A stretch of DNA of 16,746 nt from Embleya sp040605455 (lineage in GTDB: Bacteria; Actinomycetota; Actinomycetes; Streptomycetales; Streptomycetaceae): assembly GCF_040605455.1 (NCBI RefSeq), contig NZ_JBEXCV010000178.1, positions 1-16,746 of the forward strand, read 5' to 3'. Below, piece by piece: positions 7,307 to 13,847 of this stretch (positions are counted from its first letter, which is position 1; each line of letters begins with the position of its first letter). Under the pieces are notes generated by a model. It searched no databases. It was not told where the DNA came from and saw nothing but the letters and a program-made list of their open reading frames with translations. A program made the translations under genes and the position numbers.

Positions 7307-7918
7307 GTGACGGACGACATAGGAACGATTTTCGACCAAGCCGGTTGCGATGGCACGTTGTGTGTCCGTTCGCTCGGCGCCGGCGCCGAGTTCGACCTGC
7401 AGCCGATGAACCGGTGGCCCCGGCCTCGGTGGTCAAGGTGCAGATCGCCCTGGAAGCGGAGACCTGGTGGACGGTCGGCTGGACCCGGGTGCGCACGTGA
7501 CACCGACCGCCGCGGACCGGACTCCCGGGCCCACCGGGGTCTCGCTGTTCGACGACGATGCGTCGTCTCGTGTCGGACGACCGCGCGCGACATGGTCGAC
7601 CTGCTGGAGCTGATCCGGGCCGATCGCGCGGGACCGGCCGCCGCCTGTGCGCGGGTACGCGCCGTCTTGGCAAGGCAGTTGACCCGACATCGGATCGCGA
7701 GCGCCTTCCGATCGCCGGTGCGAGTCGCAGCCAAGAGCGGCAGTCCGCTCGGCGTGGTCCGCAACGAGATGGGCGTGATCTCCTACCCGGACGGCGGCCG
7801 CTGTGCTGCTGCCGCCTTTACCCGGTCCCGGCCGGGTTCGGCCGATGGCGCGAACAGCCGCGCCATCGGCACCACCGCGGCCAGGGCCGTCGCCACTCTG
7901 CGGGATGAACGCCCGTGA
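7307..7918 (+). pseudogene. Class A beta-lactamase-like serine hydrolase, frameshifted and internally deleted
   Basis: Remnant of a beta-lactamase-related (Beta-lactamase2) serine hydrolase. The GTG at 7307 opens frame 2 (VTDDIGTIFDQAGCDGTLCV), which near 7403 must shift to frame 1 for PVAPASVVKVQIALEAE, containing the active-site SxxK (SVVK, 7426-7437). Near 7470 it shifts to frame 3 (DGRLDPGAHV, then TPGPTGVSLFDDDAS). Near 7565 it returns to frame 2 (TTARDMVDLLELIRADRAG), reaching the KTG-like KSG (7733-7741) and ending at 7918. The central part with the SDN-type motif and its helices is missing, so the reading length (about 200 codons) is well below the usual 270-300. Three shifts plus a deletion argue for true decay rather than sequencing error. 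It overlaps the next gene by 4 bases (GTGA). Confidence 0.78.
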
Positions 7919-8382
7919 CGGCCGCGCGCATGTGGCGGAAGTTGCTCGCTGCCCGTCCCCGAATCCGGAAGTCGTGGCGGGACGCTCCCGGGGAGGCGCT
8001 GACGCCCGATGCGATCGGCGCCGGTGTCGACCGGAAGGCAGGGGTAGGGGACTTGTCGCTCCCCGAGTTCGAGGCGAGGCCCCGGTGGCAGTCCACGGGT
8101 GATGGGTACTTCCCGTTCGTCGCGACGGTCGACGGCACGTGGTGGGTCCTGCGGGTCAATGCCTATCCCGACCACCCGGCCTGGACCCTGTTCGTGAACG
8201 GCGCCAAGCGCTTCGACGTCGACGTCGAGGGCGTCCGTCCGGCCTGGGGCCGCCCGTTCGGCCTGTCGGTCCCAGCACTGGAAGCGCGACTCACACAAGA
8301 GGTCTTGGCGCCGATCAGGGGGTTCGTGGCCTACGGCAGCGAAGTCGGTCAACCGTGCGACAACCCGTTCTGCTGCGGCTGA
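7915..8382 (+). CDS. Hypothetical protein, 155 aa
   Basis: Intact open frame with strong G/C third positions and protein-like composition: Trp-rich in the middle (RPRWQSTGDGYFPFVATVDG, then WWVLRVNAYPDHPAWTLFVNG) and a Cys-rich end (CDNPFCCG, three Cys). The GTG start at 7915 shares GTGA with the stop of the upstream serine-hydrolase remnant, so the two were once an operon. There is no signal peptide, membrane segment or recognised domain. The antiparallel-looking pattern with Trp and Gly suggests a small beta-rich fold, but this is a guess. It appears undamaged although the gene coupled to it is broken, which may leave it poorly translated. Function unknown. An internal ATG at 7930 is an alternative start. 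Confidence 0.7.
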   Translation: MTAARMWRKLLAARPRIRKSWRDAPGEALTPDAIGAGVDRKAGVGDLSLPEFEARPRWQSTGDGYFPFVATVDGTWWVLRVNAYPDHPAWTLFVNGAKRFDVDVEGVRPAWGRPFGLSVPALEARLTQEVLAPIRGFVAYGSEVGQPCDNPFCCG

Positions 8383-8870
8383 CTCCGGCAAGGTGACCGG
8401 ATGGCCGACCACCTGTGCTCCGCCACCACGCCGCTGTTGCCGCCGCCGGCGGGGTGGTGGGCCCTGGCGCAGCGACGATGCGGCAGATGACACGGACCGC
8501 GAGAACCTACAGGCTCTGCAGGGTCTCAGCCCGCGTTTCCTGGTCTCACGACCGATGTCGTACGAATTTCCTTTCGTGAGAATGCGCAGGTCAGTGGCAC
8601 GCACTCAGCGTCCGATGCGAGGGTTCCGGCGCGGTCGTGCGATTCCGGATCGGACACGTCACGAGACACCGCGAGAAGCCCCAGTGGCTTTGTTCACGAG
8701 ACGCGGTGCGGTGCCCAGGTGGGGCCTTCACGCGATACGTGAAGGCCGGCCGTCCGGCGCGCGGCACCCGATCGACGCCATCGGCAGCGATCACACGCGT
8801 GCCACGGCCCTGGCCCACGGGATTTGCCGATTCGTCCGACAGACCCAGCCGGCCTCGGTAGCGTCGATAT
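8383..8870. other. Gene-poor stretch with one hairpin
   Basis: No convincing gene. A short frame from ATG 8401 (MADHLCSATTPLLPPPAGWW and a few more residues) has typical codon use but stops after 29 codons, and is probably the remnant of a gene start. Base composition around 8560-8720 is less G/C-biased than the neighbours. The only clear structure is the inverted repeat at 8723-8747. Confidence 0.5.
8723..8747. repeat. Perfect 10-bp inverted repeat, 5-nt loop
   Basis: GGCCTTCACG and CGTGAAGGCC flank the loop CGATA. The stem is perfect. No run of T follows on either strand, so it is not a standard intrinsic terminator, though actinomycete terminators often lack the T-tract. It could also be a protein-binding palindrome. 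It sits in a gene-poor stretch about 124 bp upstream of the small frame that starts at 8871. Confidence 0.7.
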
Positions 8871-9174
8871 GTGACCGATGGACCACATCACCCGTTCCGG
8901 ATGTTCGGGGCGCCGAACACGATCGTGCGCTGCGAAGGCTGTTGGTGGGCGCACGAGTTGGACGAGTGCCTGCACGAGGACGCCCCGCAGGGCGTCCTGG
9001 ACTGGCACATCGCCCATCCCCACGACGCGGTGGACCACCTGCGACCGCCCGGGCGCAACAGACGCCTGGCCATCCGACATACCTGCGCCGGCTGAATTAC
9101 GGCGGGCTGGTGATCGGCGACGAACGCACCGGCGGCCTGGGCACCGGCTACAACACGGAGTGCCTGGCATCTAC
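8871..9174 (+). pseudogene. Small hypothetical protein, probably frameshifted
   Basis: From GTG 8871 the frame encodes VTDGPHHPFRMFGAPNTIV, RCEGCWWAHELDECLHEDAP and QGVLDWHIAHPHDAVDHL with coding-like third positions, then turns Arg-rich and stops at 9095. Around 9040-9055 a second frame takes over with good codon use (ARAQQTPGHPTYLRRLNYGG, then LVIGDERTGGLGTGYNTECL). One base change would give a protein of about 100 residues with four Cys (CEGCWW plus two more), possibly metal-binding. I do not recognise the family. No strong ribosome binding site is visible. If the frame break is not real, the gene product is the 74-residue version. Confidence 0.4.
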
Positions 9175-9180
9175 TGAACC

Positions 9181-9633
9181 CCGAAGCACGCACTCGTGGG
9201 ACGCGCCGCGGCCGCGGAACACCTCACACGAGATCGAACAGATGAAAGCCACCCCGCCAAGCGCATCCCCCCACACAACGCCGACCGCTTCTCCTTGAGG
9301 TCGGGTCGCGCGCGACGTTCGGCCCAGGTCTGCACGGCCGCGCCGGCGGTGGCGCGTGCGACCTCGGTGACACAGCCCAGGTCCCGGACCGACGAGCGGG
9401 CGATCCGGAGACCACAAAGCTCGTGGCTGTTCTGCGCGGGTGGACTTGTCCCGGTATTCGCCACGACGAAGTGCCGGCGGAGACCGTTATGTTGTCGTAC
9501 CGACAGGGTCGCCACATCCGTGCCCGACCTCGCGTCGGCGGGGCCAGGCACGGATGTGTTCCGTCTGCCGGTGTCGACGAACGGCGCGCCGTCACGTGAA
9601 GCCGATTGGCCACGGCCGGGCGCCCGCGCGCGG
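9181..9633. other. Stretch without a confident gene
   Basis: A minus-strand open frame (9171-9551) gives partly protein-like sequence (VANTGTSPPAQNSHELCGL, then VTEVARATAGAAVQTWAERR) with fair codon use from about 9460 down to 9270. It has no ribosome binding site and no recognisable family, and its ends are ragged. It may be another decayed gene. The plus-strand frames here are shadows. Nothing else is seen. Confidence 0.35.
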
Positions 9634-10755
9634 TTACGTGGTCGTCGGCGACCTGGGTCCGGTGTCGGGGTGGTGGGCCCACACGTACTGCGTGTCGGGG
9701 GTGACGGTCATCCCGTGGTCGTACAACCCCGGGCCGCCCGCCGCGATCCACCGGTCCCAGGCCGCCTCCAGTTCGTCGCCCAGCCGCCGCGTTCCGCCCT
9801 GGTACAACGTGGTTCTGCCACCCGCCGATGCGGAGTACACGGCCCACGAGGCGTCGCCGTCGTGGACCCACGCGTTCACCCCATCGGCGTCGCGCGCGGC
9901 TCGCACCCGCACCTCGGGCAGCACGACACGCAACGCGAACAGCAAATGCGCGTCGTCGCACAACGGCGCCAGGTCCCGGACGACACCGCGCTCCTCCCCG
10001 GCCGCCGCGTCGCCGCGCACGTCGCCGAATCGGCGCTCGGCCGGGGTGCCACGGGCGGGCATGAACGTGGCGAGCCCCTGAACCCACCCGCTCGCCGAAC
10101 GTCCGTCGTCGGCCACGGTCAACGCGACATGACCCAACCGCCCCCACGGCGTGACCACACGGCCTCCGGGGCGAACCTGGGCGATCCACGCCCACGGCAC
10201 CCGCTCCACCGCATAGGTCGAGATCACCCGATCCCACGGCCGCTCCGACGCCCGGCCGGCTGCGCCGTCCCCGACCTCGACGCTCACGTCCAGGCCGGCC
10301 GCGGCGAGTGCCTTGCGGGCCCTCTCGGCCAGGTCCGGATCGACCTCGATGCTGACGACGTTGCCGGGCCCGGCGCGTCGGGCGGCCAGCGCCGCGTTCC
10401 AGCCCGTTCCCGTGCCCAACTCCAGGACCCGGTGCCCCGGTTCCAGGAGCAGCGAGTCGAGCATGTCCACCACCACGGCCTGGCAGGACAGGCTCGACGT
10501 GGGCACCGCGTCGACGACCTGCGTCACCGCGGCGTCGTCCGGCCCGGAGTAAACCAGCGACACCCACGCGCCCTCGTCGACCGTCCGGTCGACCGGCGCA
10601 TATCCGTCGCCGTCCCAGCGCCACAGCCGATCGGGCGCGAACTCGTCCCGGGGAGCCGCCTCCACCGCGGCGCGGATCCACGGTGCGCGCTCGGGCCAGT
10701 CCCCACGCCGTTCCATCTCGGCCGCCAACCGGGACCGCGCCTCGACTAGGTCCAC
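9634..10755 (-). CDS. PIMT-like O-methyltransferase, RiPP-associated type (imiditide-like)
   Basis: A 373-aa SAM-dependent methyltransferase related to protein-L-isoaspartate O-methyltransferase. It has the N-terminal motif RDEFAPDRLW (36-45), SSLSCQAVVVDMLD (87-100, matching the PIMT substrate-loop region), SAM motif I VLELGTGTGWNAAL (110-123), IEVDPD (136-141), GDG (162-164), and motif II/III RVISTYAVERVPWAWIAQ to VVTPWG (177-205). A C-terminal extension of about 165 residues ends in a MTVTPDTQYVW signature. Housekeeping PIMT is only about 210-230 aa; the extended form is the one found beside lanthipeptide, graspetide and imiditide precursors, where it methylates an Asp of the peptide, which then cyclises to aspartimide. 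The start is GTG at 10755, 6 bp after the stop of the 39-aa peptide gene, with an AAAAAGGATGAG ribosome binding site inside that gene's last codons. No ATP-grasp or lanthionine synthetase is nearby. Confidence 0.88.
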   Translation of the reverse strand: MDLVEARSRLAAEMERRGDWPERAPWIRAAVEAAPRDEFAPDRLWRWDGDGYAPVDRTVDEGAWVSLVYSGPDDAAVTQVVDAVPTSSLSCQAVVVDMLDSLLLEPGHRVLELGTGTGWNAALAARRAGPGNVVSIEVDPDLAERARKALAAAGLDVSVEVGDGAAGRASERPWDRVISTYAVERVPWAWIAQVRPGGRVVTPWGRLGHVALTVADDGRSASGWVQGLATFMPARGTPAERRFGDVRGDAAAGEERGVVRDLAPLCDDAHLLFALRVVLPEVRVRAARDADGVNAWVHDGDASWAVYSASAGGRTTLYQGGTRRLGDELEAAWDRWIAAGGPGLYDHGMTVTPDTQYVWAHHPDTGPRSPTTT

Positions 10756-10761
10756 GACGGG

Positions 10762-10881
10762 CTACTCATCCTTTTTGTGTTGGCCGTTCGACGGCGGGGG
10801 AGCAGGCACTTGCCCATCGGAATTGTTCGGCGGCGGATTCCCCTTCGACGGATCCGGCGGCGGCTTCTCGTGCTGTCCCAT
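10762..10881 (-). CDS. Putative imiditide-like RiPP precursor peptide, 39 aa
   Basis: A short gene with an excellent ribosome binding site (GAGGAGG, 4 bases before the ATG at 10881) that lies 6 bp upstream of the PIMT-like methyltransferase on the same strand. The product begins MGQHEKPPPDPSKGN and ends APPPSNGQHKKDE. It is hydrophilic, with charged ends, no Cys, and no signal peptide or membrane segment. Three imperfect repeats each start with PPP and contain Ser-x-Gly: PPPDPSKGN, PPPNNSDGQ and PPPSNGQ. The middle repeat contains Asp22-Gly23, the dipeptide most prone to aspartimide formation and isoAsp; the last holds Asn32-Gly33. Other Asp are 10 and 38. In imiditides a lone PIMT homologue modifies one Asp of a small precursor, which matches this two-gene layout. 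It could instead be an unrelated small protein. The gene is well supported; its role is inferred. Confidence 0.75.
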   Translation of the reverse strand: MGQHEKPPPDPSKGNPPPNNSDGQVPAPPPSNGQHKKDE

Positions 10882-10894
10882 CACGCCTCCTCGG

Positions 10895-11179
10895 TCACCC
10901 AGAGAGACCCAATGATGACGCAACACCACATCGACGCGGAAGACACCGCGACCCACACCACCCGCAAAACCCACCCGACGCGGCGACCCAGGTCTTGCCG
11001 GTGCCACAAGCCATCACCGCGGTGGCCCGGCGCCCGCCGTACGCGATGCTGCCGACACCGGCGGGGTCGAGGTTCTCCAGTTCGCGGATTACGGCGGCCA
11101 AGGCGTCGTGCCGGTGGGGGCGCAGTGCCGGCGCGGAGTTGCGTGGGGTCTCGCGTCGAGGACGCGGTGGCGTGCGCAT
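10895..11179 (-). pseudogene. DEAD/DEAH-type helicase N-terminal fragment
   Basis: The minus-strand frame from ATG 11179 gives MRTPPRPRRETP, then the typical start of a superfamily 2 helicase/restriction-type ATPase, LRPHRHDALAAVIRELENLD (residues 19-38), and the P-loop AVMACGTGKTWVAA (54-67). After that, about 10975, the sequence loses similarity and runs to a stop at 10895. Only the first 70 or so residues of a protein that is normally 500-900 aa remain, so this is a truncated remnant. It lies directly upstream of the peptide-methyltransferase pair on the same strand. No ribosome binding site is obvious. The family call depends on the P-loop context and the LRPHQ-like motif. Confidence 0.6.
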
Positions 11180-11226
11180 GAATCGTTCGTCACGCACCCC
11201 GCACCGACAGAGCCCTGCACACCCTG

Positions 11227-11455
11227 ATGGCCGCCGAGTACGAGATCTTCCGCATCGAGAACCGGCTCGATCGCTGCATCTTCGGGTCAATCGCCGTACC
11301 GGCTGGGCAGGAAGAAGCGCATGACCTTCAACCGCCGGCGAGAAGGGCGAATGGCAGATAGCCGTCGACGCGGACGGAGCCGAGGTCACCGCGTTTTCCC
11401 GGATGACACCCACGACCTCCTCGCCCGCCTACAGGCCGAGTACGGCGCCAAGTAG
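11227..11455 (+). pseudogene. Small hypothetical protein, frameshifted
   Basis: Three segments with coding-like codons lie in order on the plus strand but in different frames. The first, from ATG 11227, is MAAEYEIFRIENRLDRCIFG followed by SIAVPAGQEEAHDLQP. The second, about 11341-11395, is GEWQIAVDADGAEVTA. The third, about 11397-11455, is FPDDTHDLLARLQAEYGAK and TAG. Joined, they make a coherent acidic protein of about 75 residues. Two small indels therefore separate it from an intact gene. No domain is recognised; the second and third parts resemble short uncharacterised streptomycete proteins. Nothing supports a specific function. The start is uncertain because no clear ribosome binding site precedes it. 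Confidence 0.45.
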
Positions 11456-11532
11456 CCCCACCACCCGCACGCGAAGAGAGTCCGCCCGGGTATGCATACA
11501 GAGCCTCTTGCCCGGGAAGCCCGGGACGACCG

Positions 11533-12256
11533 TCAAGGGTGCAGTCGGTCCCCGTTCATCGACGGCTCCGCTCGTTGCGCGATCAGGCGTTGACGAAGGT
11601 CGAGTTCCTCGGGTGTCTGCCCCTCGTCCGGGCGCGCGATGCACGCTCGGACGGGCCGGGCGATGTCGTCGCCGTCGGTTCGGTGGGCGAAGTCGGCATG
11701 GGCGTGTTCGACGGCATCGGGGTAGGCCGCGGCCTTCTCGTGTTCGACGAGCGCGCGGTAGACGCCGGCCAGGCTGGGGCTTCGTCCCTTGCGTTTGCCG
11801 GTGGGGATGATGGTCCGGGCGGATCGCCTCGACGCTGCATCTCGGGCTCTCCGTCGGGGATGTGATTTCGCAGTGGTGGGTGGTGCTGTGGGCTGGGGTG
11901 TTGCGGGTTGGGCGAGAACGAGAAGGATCGCGTCGACGCTGGCTTTGGTGGTGTGTTCGGTGGCGTCGGTGATGGCGGTTTGGCGGATGAGGCGGGAGGG
12001 GGCTGCCGATTCGTCCGGCGGTGCGCCGGCGGGTGGTGGGCGGCGAGGCGGCGGTGGTGTCCCGGCCCGGTGTGCGCTTTCGGGTCGAGGGCGGTTTCCA
12101 CCCCGGCGATCAACGCCGGTCGGGCGGTGGTCCGTTGCCGGCCCGCCCCGGGCCCGGGGGCATCGGCGGGCGTATGTTCGTGGCGAGGGAGTCGATGGCT
12201 GGGGTGCGGACGGTCACGAACGCGGAGTGGTAGGCCAGGCGTTCCTCCCGGCCGCG
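11533..12256 (-). pseudogene. Third transposition-type ATPase remnant (minus strand)
   Basis: Reading the minus strand from about 12256: EERLAYHSAFVTVRTPAIDS (N-terminal region of TniB/TnsC-like ATPases), then in another frame ALIAGVETALDPKAHTGPG where the P-loop region should be. From about 12010, one long frame without ATG or GTG starts carries PSRLIRQTAITDATEHTTKA and SVDAILLVLAQ, a typical ATPase C-terminal helix block. The same frame continues to RTIIPTGKRKGRSPSLAGV, YRALVEHEKAAAYPDAVEHA and a TGA at 11533. That last 95-codon part is well preserved but unrecognised; it may be a second small protein or a C-terminal domain. The central AAA core, with both Walker motifs, is gone. Because the frame lacks start codons, ordinary gene finders would skip it. 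The family assignment is moderate. Confidence 0.5.
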
Positions 12257-12261
12257 TGGCG

Positions 12262-12408
12262 GCGCGCCGGGACCGGAATCACCCACCTCGGCGCCCGCGA
12301 ATACGACCCCGCCCTGGGACGATTCATCAGCGTCGGCCCCGTCATGGACCTGGCTGACCCCCAGGCAAATGCACGGGTATGCCTACTCGCACAACAATCC
12401 GGTCGCGA
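12262..12408 (+). pseudogene. Orphan RHS core-domain fragment
   Basis: RAGTGITHLGAREYDPALGR followed by FISVGPVMDLADPQ is the conserved RHS-repeat-associated core (usual form TGLxHLGAREYDPxLGRFxSxDP). A frame change near 12365 is needed to continue with MHGYAYSHNNPV, also part of the core. Everything upstream (YD repeats) and downstream (the variable toxin tip) is missing. Full RHS proteins are very large secreted polymorphic toxins, so this is only a relic of about 50 codons. It abuts the minus-strand ATPase remnant. No immunity gene is recognisable nearby. The open frame runs on to 12661 but is a shadow of the gene at 12500-13351. Confidence 0.75.
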
Positions 12409-12499
12409 GACCGCCGCCGACATCGCGGGCCTGCGCCTGGTTGCGGTGGACCCGCTCAACCAGCTTCTCCCCGCTGCGGCTGGCCTTGCCGGCCCCGGT

Positions 12500-13351
12500 T
12501 CAAGCGCTTCGGTTCAGATGTTCGAGAAAGACGGATACATAGGTTCGATCGGCGGCCTGCGAGCAGGGGAAAGTCGCCGTGGCGGCGTCGACTTCCGTCT
12601 GATGGAACGTACGCCATTCGGAGTTCTGCGCGGCCAGTGCCGCCAGTTGATCCTGCGGTAAATCGGGGCTGCCGGTCCGAACGCCGGCCATTATCGGGGT
12701 GTATTGCCTGCGCAGGGTTTCGATGAGCGCGAGGCGGGATTCTGCCGGATGTCCGGCCTCTGCCGCGCAGGTTCGCCAGGTCCGGAGTGCCGATTGGTAG
12801 CGTGGGTCACGGTGGACGTCGCTGTCCAACCGGTCCCACTGCGAGTTCGCCTCCGCGATGCCGTATTCCTTCTCGGTCGTGCGCTGCGCGTTTTCGGCGC
12901 ACTTCGCGAGACGCTCGTCGTAGGTCTTGAGAACAGCGGCCGACAGCGTCCGCTGATATTCGACGTCCGCCGTGGCCGGGACGAAATGTGCGAAGACGGA
13001 GATGCCGAAGCCGCGTGTGCGCGCGTAGTCCGGGTTCGAGAAGTCGGTCGCGTCCTCGGTGTCGACCACACTGCGCGGGTCCTTGGGCGTGTACCGGAGG
13101 CCGTGTGAATTCATGCACTCGGATGTCAACGCTTCCGTGCGAGCGGCAACCTCCGTGTCGAACCGCTGCGACTCGGCATGATCGGCGGCACCCGCCAGAA
13201 TCAGCACGAACCAGCGAGTGTTGGCCTTGGCCTGGGCCGTCCGGTCGGTCCCGCCACCATCGGATGGCAGGAACGTGAAGCCCGCCGCGACCGTCACGGC
13301 GACGCCCGCGGCCGCCGCCGCCATCGAAAGAGCCTTGCGTTTGCCCGGCAT
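12500..13351 (-). CDS. Membrane-anchored or secreted four-cysteine protein
   Basis: A 283-aa protein of unknown function. The start ATG 13351 has GAGGGCGG upstream; the open frame to 13510 is rejected because the preceding gene and a hairpin lie there. An Ala-rich hydrophobic segment (about 8-28) after Lys/Arg residues is a signal peptide or single membrane anchor; there is no lipobox. The exported part has four Cys (79, 151, 195, 263), enough for two disulfides. The contexts SECMNSHGLRYTP and TWRTCAAEAGHP resemble each other and resemble the C(M)xxxGxxY/W repeats of uncharacterised actinobacterial exported proteins. Acidic, helix-rich predicted character. It follows the secreted-protein gene 13440-13847 on the same strand after 88 bp with a hairpin. 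Its role is unknown; partnership with the upstream gene is only an inference from order. Confidence 0.75.
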   Translation of the reverse strand: MPGKRKALSMAAAAAGVAVTVAAGFTFLPSDGGGTDRTAQAKANTRWFVLILAGAADHAESQRFDTEVAARTEALTSECMNSHGLRYTPKDPRSVVDTEDATDFSNPDYARTRGFGISVFAHFVPATADVEYQRTLSAAVLKTYDERLAKCAENAQRTTEKEYGIAEANSQWDRLDSDVHRDPRYQSALRTWRTCAAEAGHPAESRLALIETLRRQYTPIMAGVRTGSPDLPQDQLAALAAQNSEWRTFHQTEVDAATATFPCSQAADRTYVSVFLEHLNRSA

Positions 13352-13380
13352 CGTTGCCGCCCTCGCCTTCCGAATAGGGA

Positions 13381-13418
13381 GCCCCGGCGTACGCCCGCAT
13401 CTCCACGCACGCCGGGGC
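13381..13418. terminator. 10-bp inverted repeat between two minus-strand genes
   Basis: GCCCCGGCGT (13381-13390) pairs perfectly with ACGCCGGGGC (13409-13418) around an 18-nt loop. It lies in the 88-bp gap after the secreted 135-aa protein gene and before the four-cysteine protein gene. No T-tract follows in the direction of transcription, so it may be a T-less terminator, an attenuator or an mRNA-stabilising hairpin. Confidence 0.5.
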
Positions 13419-13439
13419 GACCACTCATGTACGCACGGC

Positions 13440-13847
13440 TCACGCCTTGTACAACTGGAGGGCCACCTGGAGGTAACCGCGGTTGTAGGTGCCGTTGCCG
13501 CTGCAGTCATAGTGCGAGGGGTTCAAACCGTTGCGCGAATAGATCGTGGACTCGTACCACTGGCCGCCACCGTTGCCCCGGAGACAATTGACCCTGACCG
13601 CGCCCTTGTCCTGACCGCTCACATACACGGTGGACCGCTGGTAGCGCTGATATCCGTTGTTCCAGTTGTCCGCGATGAACTGGTAGTCGCCCGTCCTGCC
13701 GTCCGCGTCGGTGTAGTGCCAGTGCTCGTTGATGTTTCCTATATTGTCGTAGATTTCCGCCTGGGCGGTGCCCGCCGTGAGGCCGATCGTGGCGCAACAA
13801 GCCACGGTGAGCGCCAGTGCGCCGAGAATCCTCGGGTTACGGGACAT
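13440..13847 (-). CDS. Small secreted protein with two cysteines, unknown function
   Basis: A 135-aa protein with a clear Sec signal peptide: MSRNPR, a hydrophobic core, and a cleavage site after GTAQA (residue 30). The mature 105 residues are rich in Tyr, Asn, Gly and Trp (for example NINEHWHYTDADGRTGDYQF and STVYVSGQDKGAVRV) with two Cys (88 and 115), probably one disulfide, suggesting a beta-rich fold. A ribosome binding site AGAAGGAG lies about 12 bases before ATG 13847. Size and style recall secreted bacteriocin-like or beta-sandwich proteins of streptomycetes, but I see no diagnostic motif and make no family call. It lies between a four-cysteine exported protein (downstream) and a 47-aa secreted peptide (upstream, 507 bp away), all on one strand. 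Confidence 0.85.
   Translation of the reverse strand: MSRNPRILGALALTVACCATIGLTAGTAQAEIYDNIGNINEHWHYTDADGRTGDYQFIADNWNNGYQRYQRSTVYVSGQDKGAVRVNCLRGNGGGQWYESTIYSRNGLNPSHYDCSGNGTYNRGYLQVALQLYKA

Noticed and set aside
8401..8490. 29-codon frame starting MADHLCSATTPLL
   Set aside because: Coding-like start, but it stops early and has no strong ribosome binding site; probably a remnant, so mentioned only in the stretch description.
9171..9551. Minus-strand 126-codon open frame
   Set aside because: Partly coding-like, but no ribosome binding site, no family match and ragged ends; kept only as a comment on the stretch 9181-9633.
9634..10755. Housekeeping isoaspartate repair methyltransferase
   Set aside because: The protein is about 150 residues longer than repair PIMTs, has a RiPP-type N-terminal motif and C-terminal extension, and is coupled to a small peptide gene.
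13440..13847. Lactococcin-972-type bacteriocin
   Set aside because: The signal peptide and Tyr/Trp/Gly-rich mature part are suggestive, but I cannot match the family's conserved positions, and the usual ABC transporter and membrane partner genes are absent.
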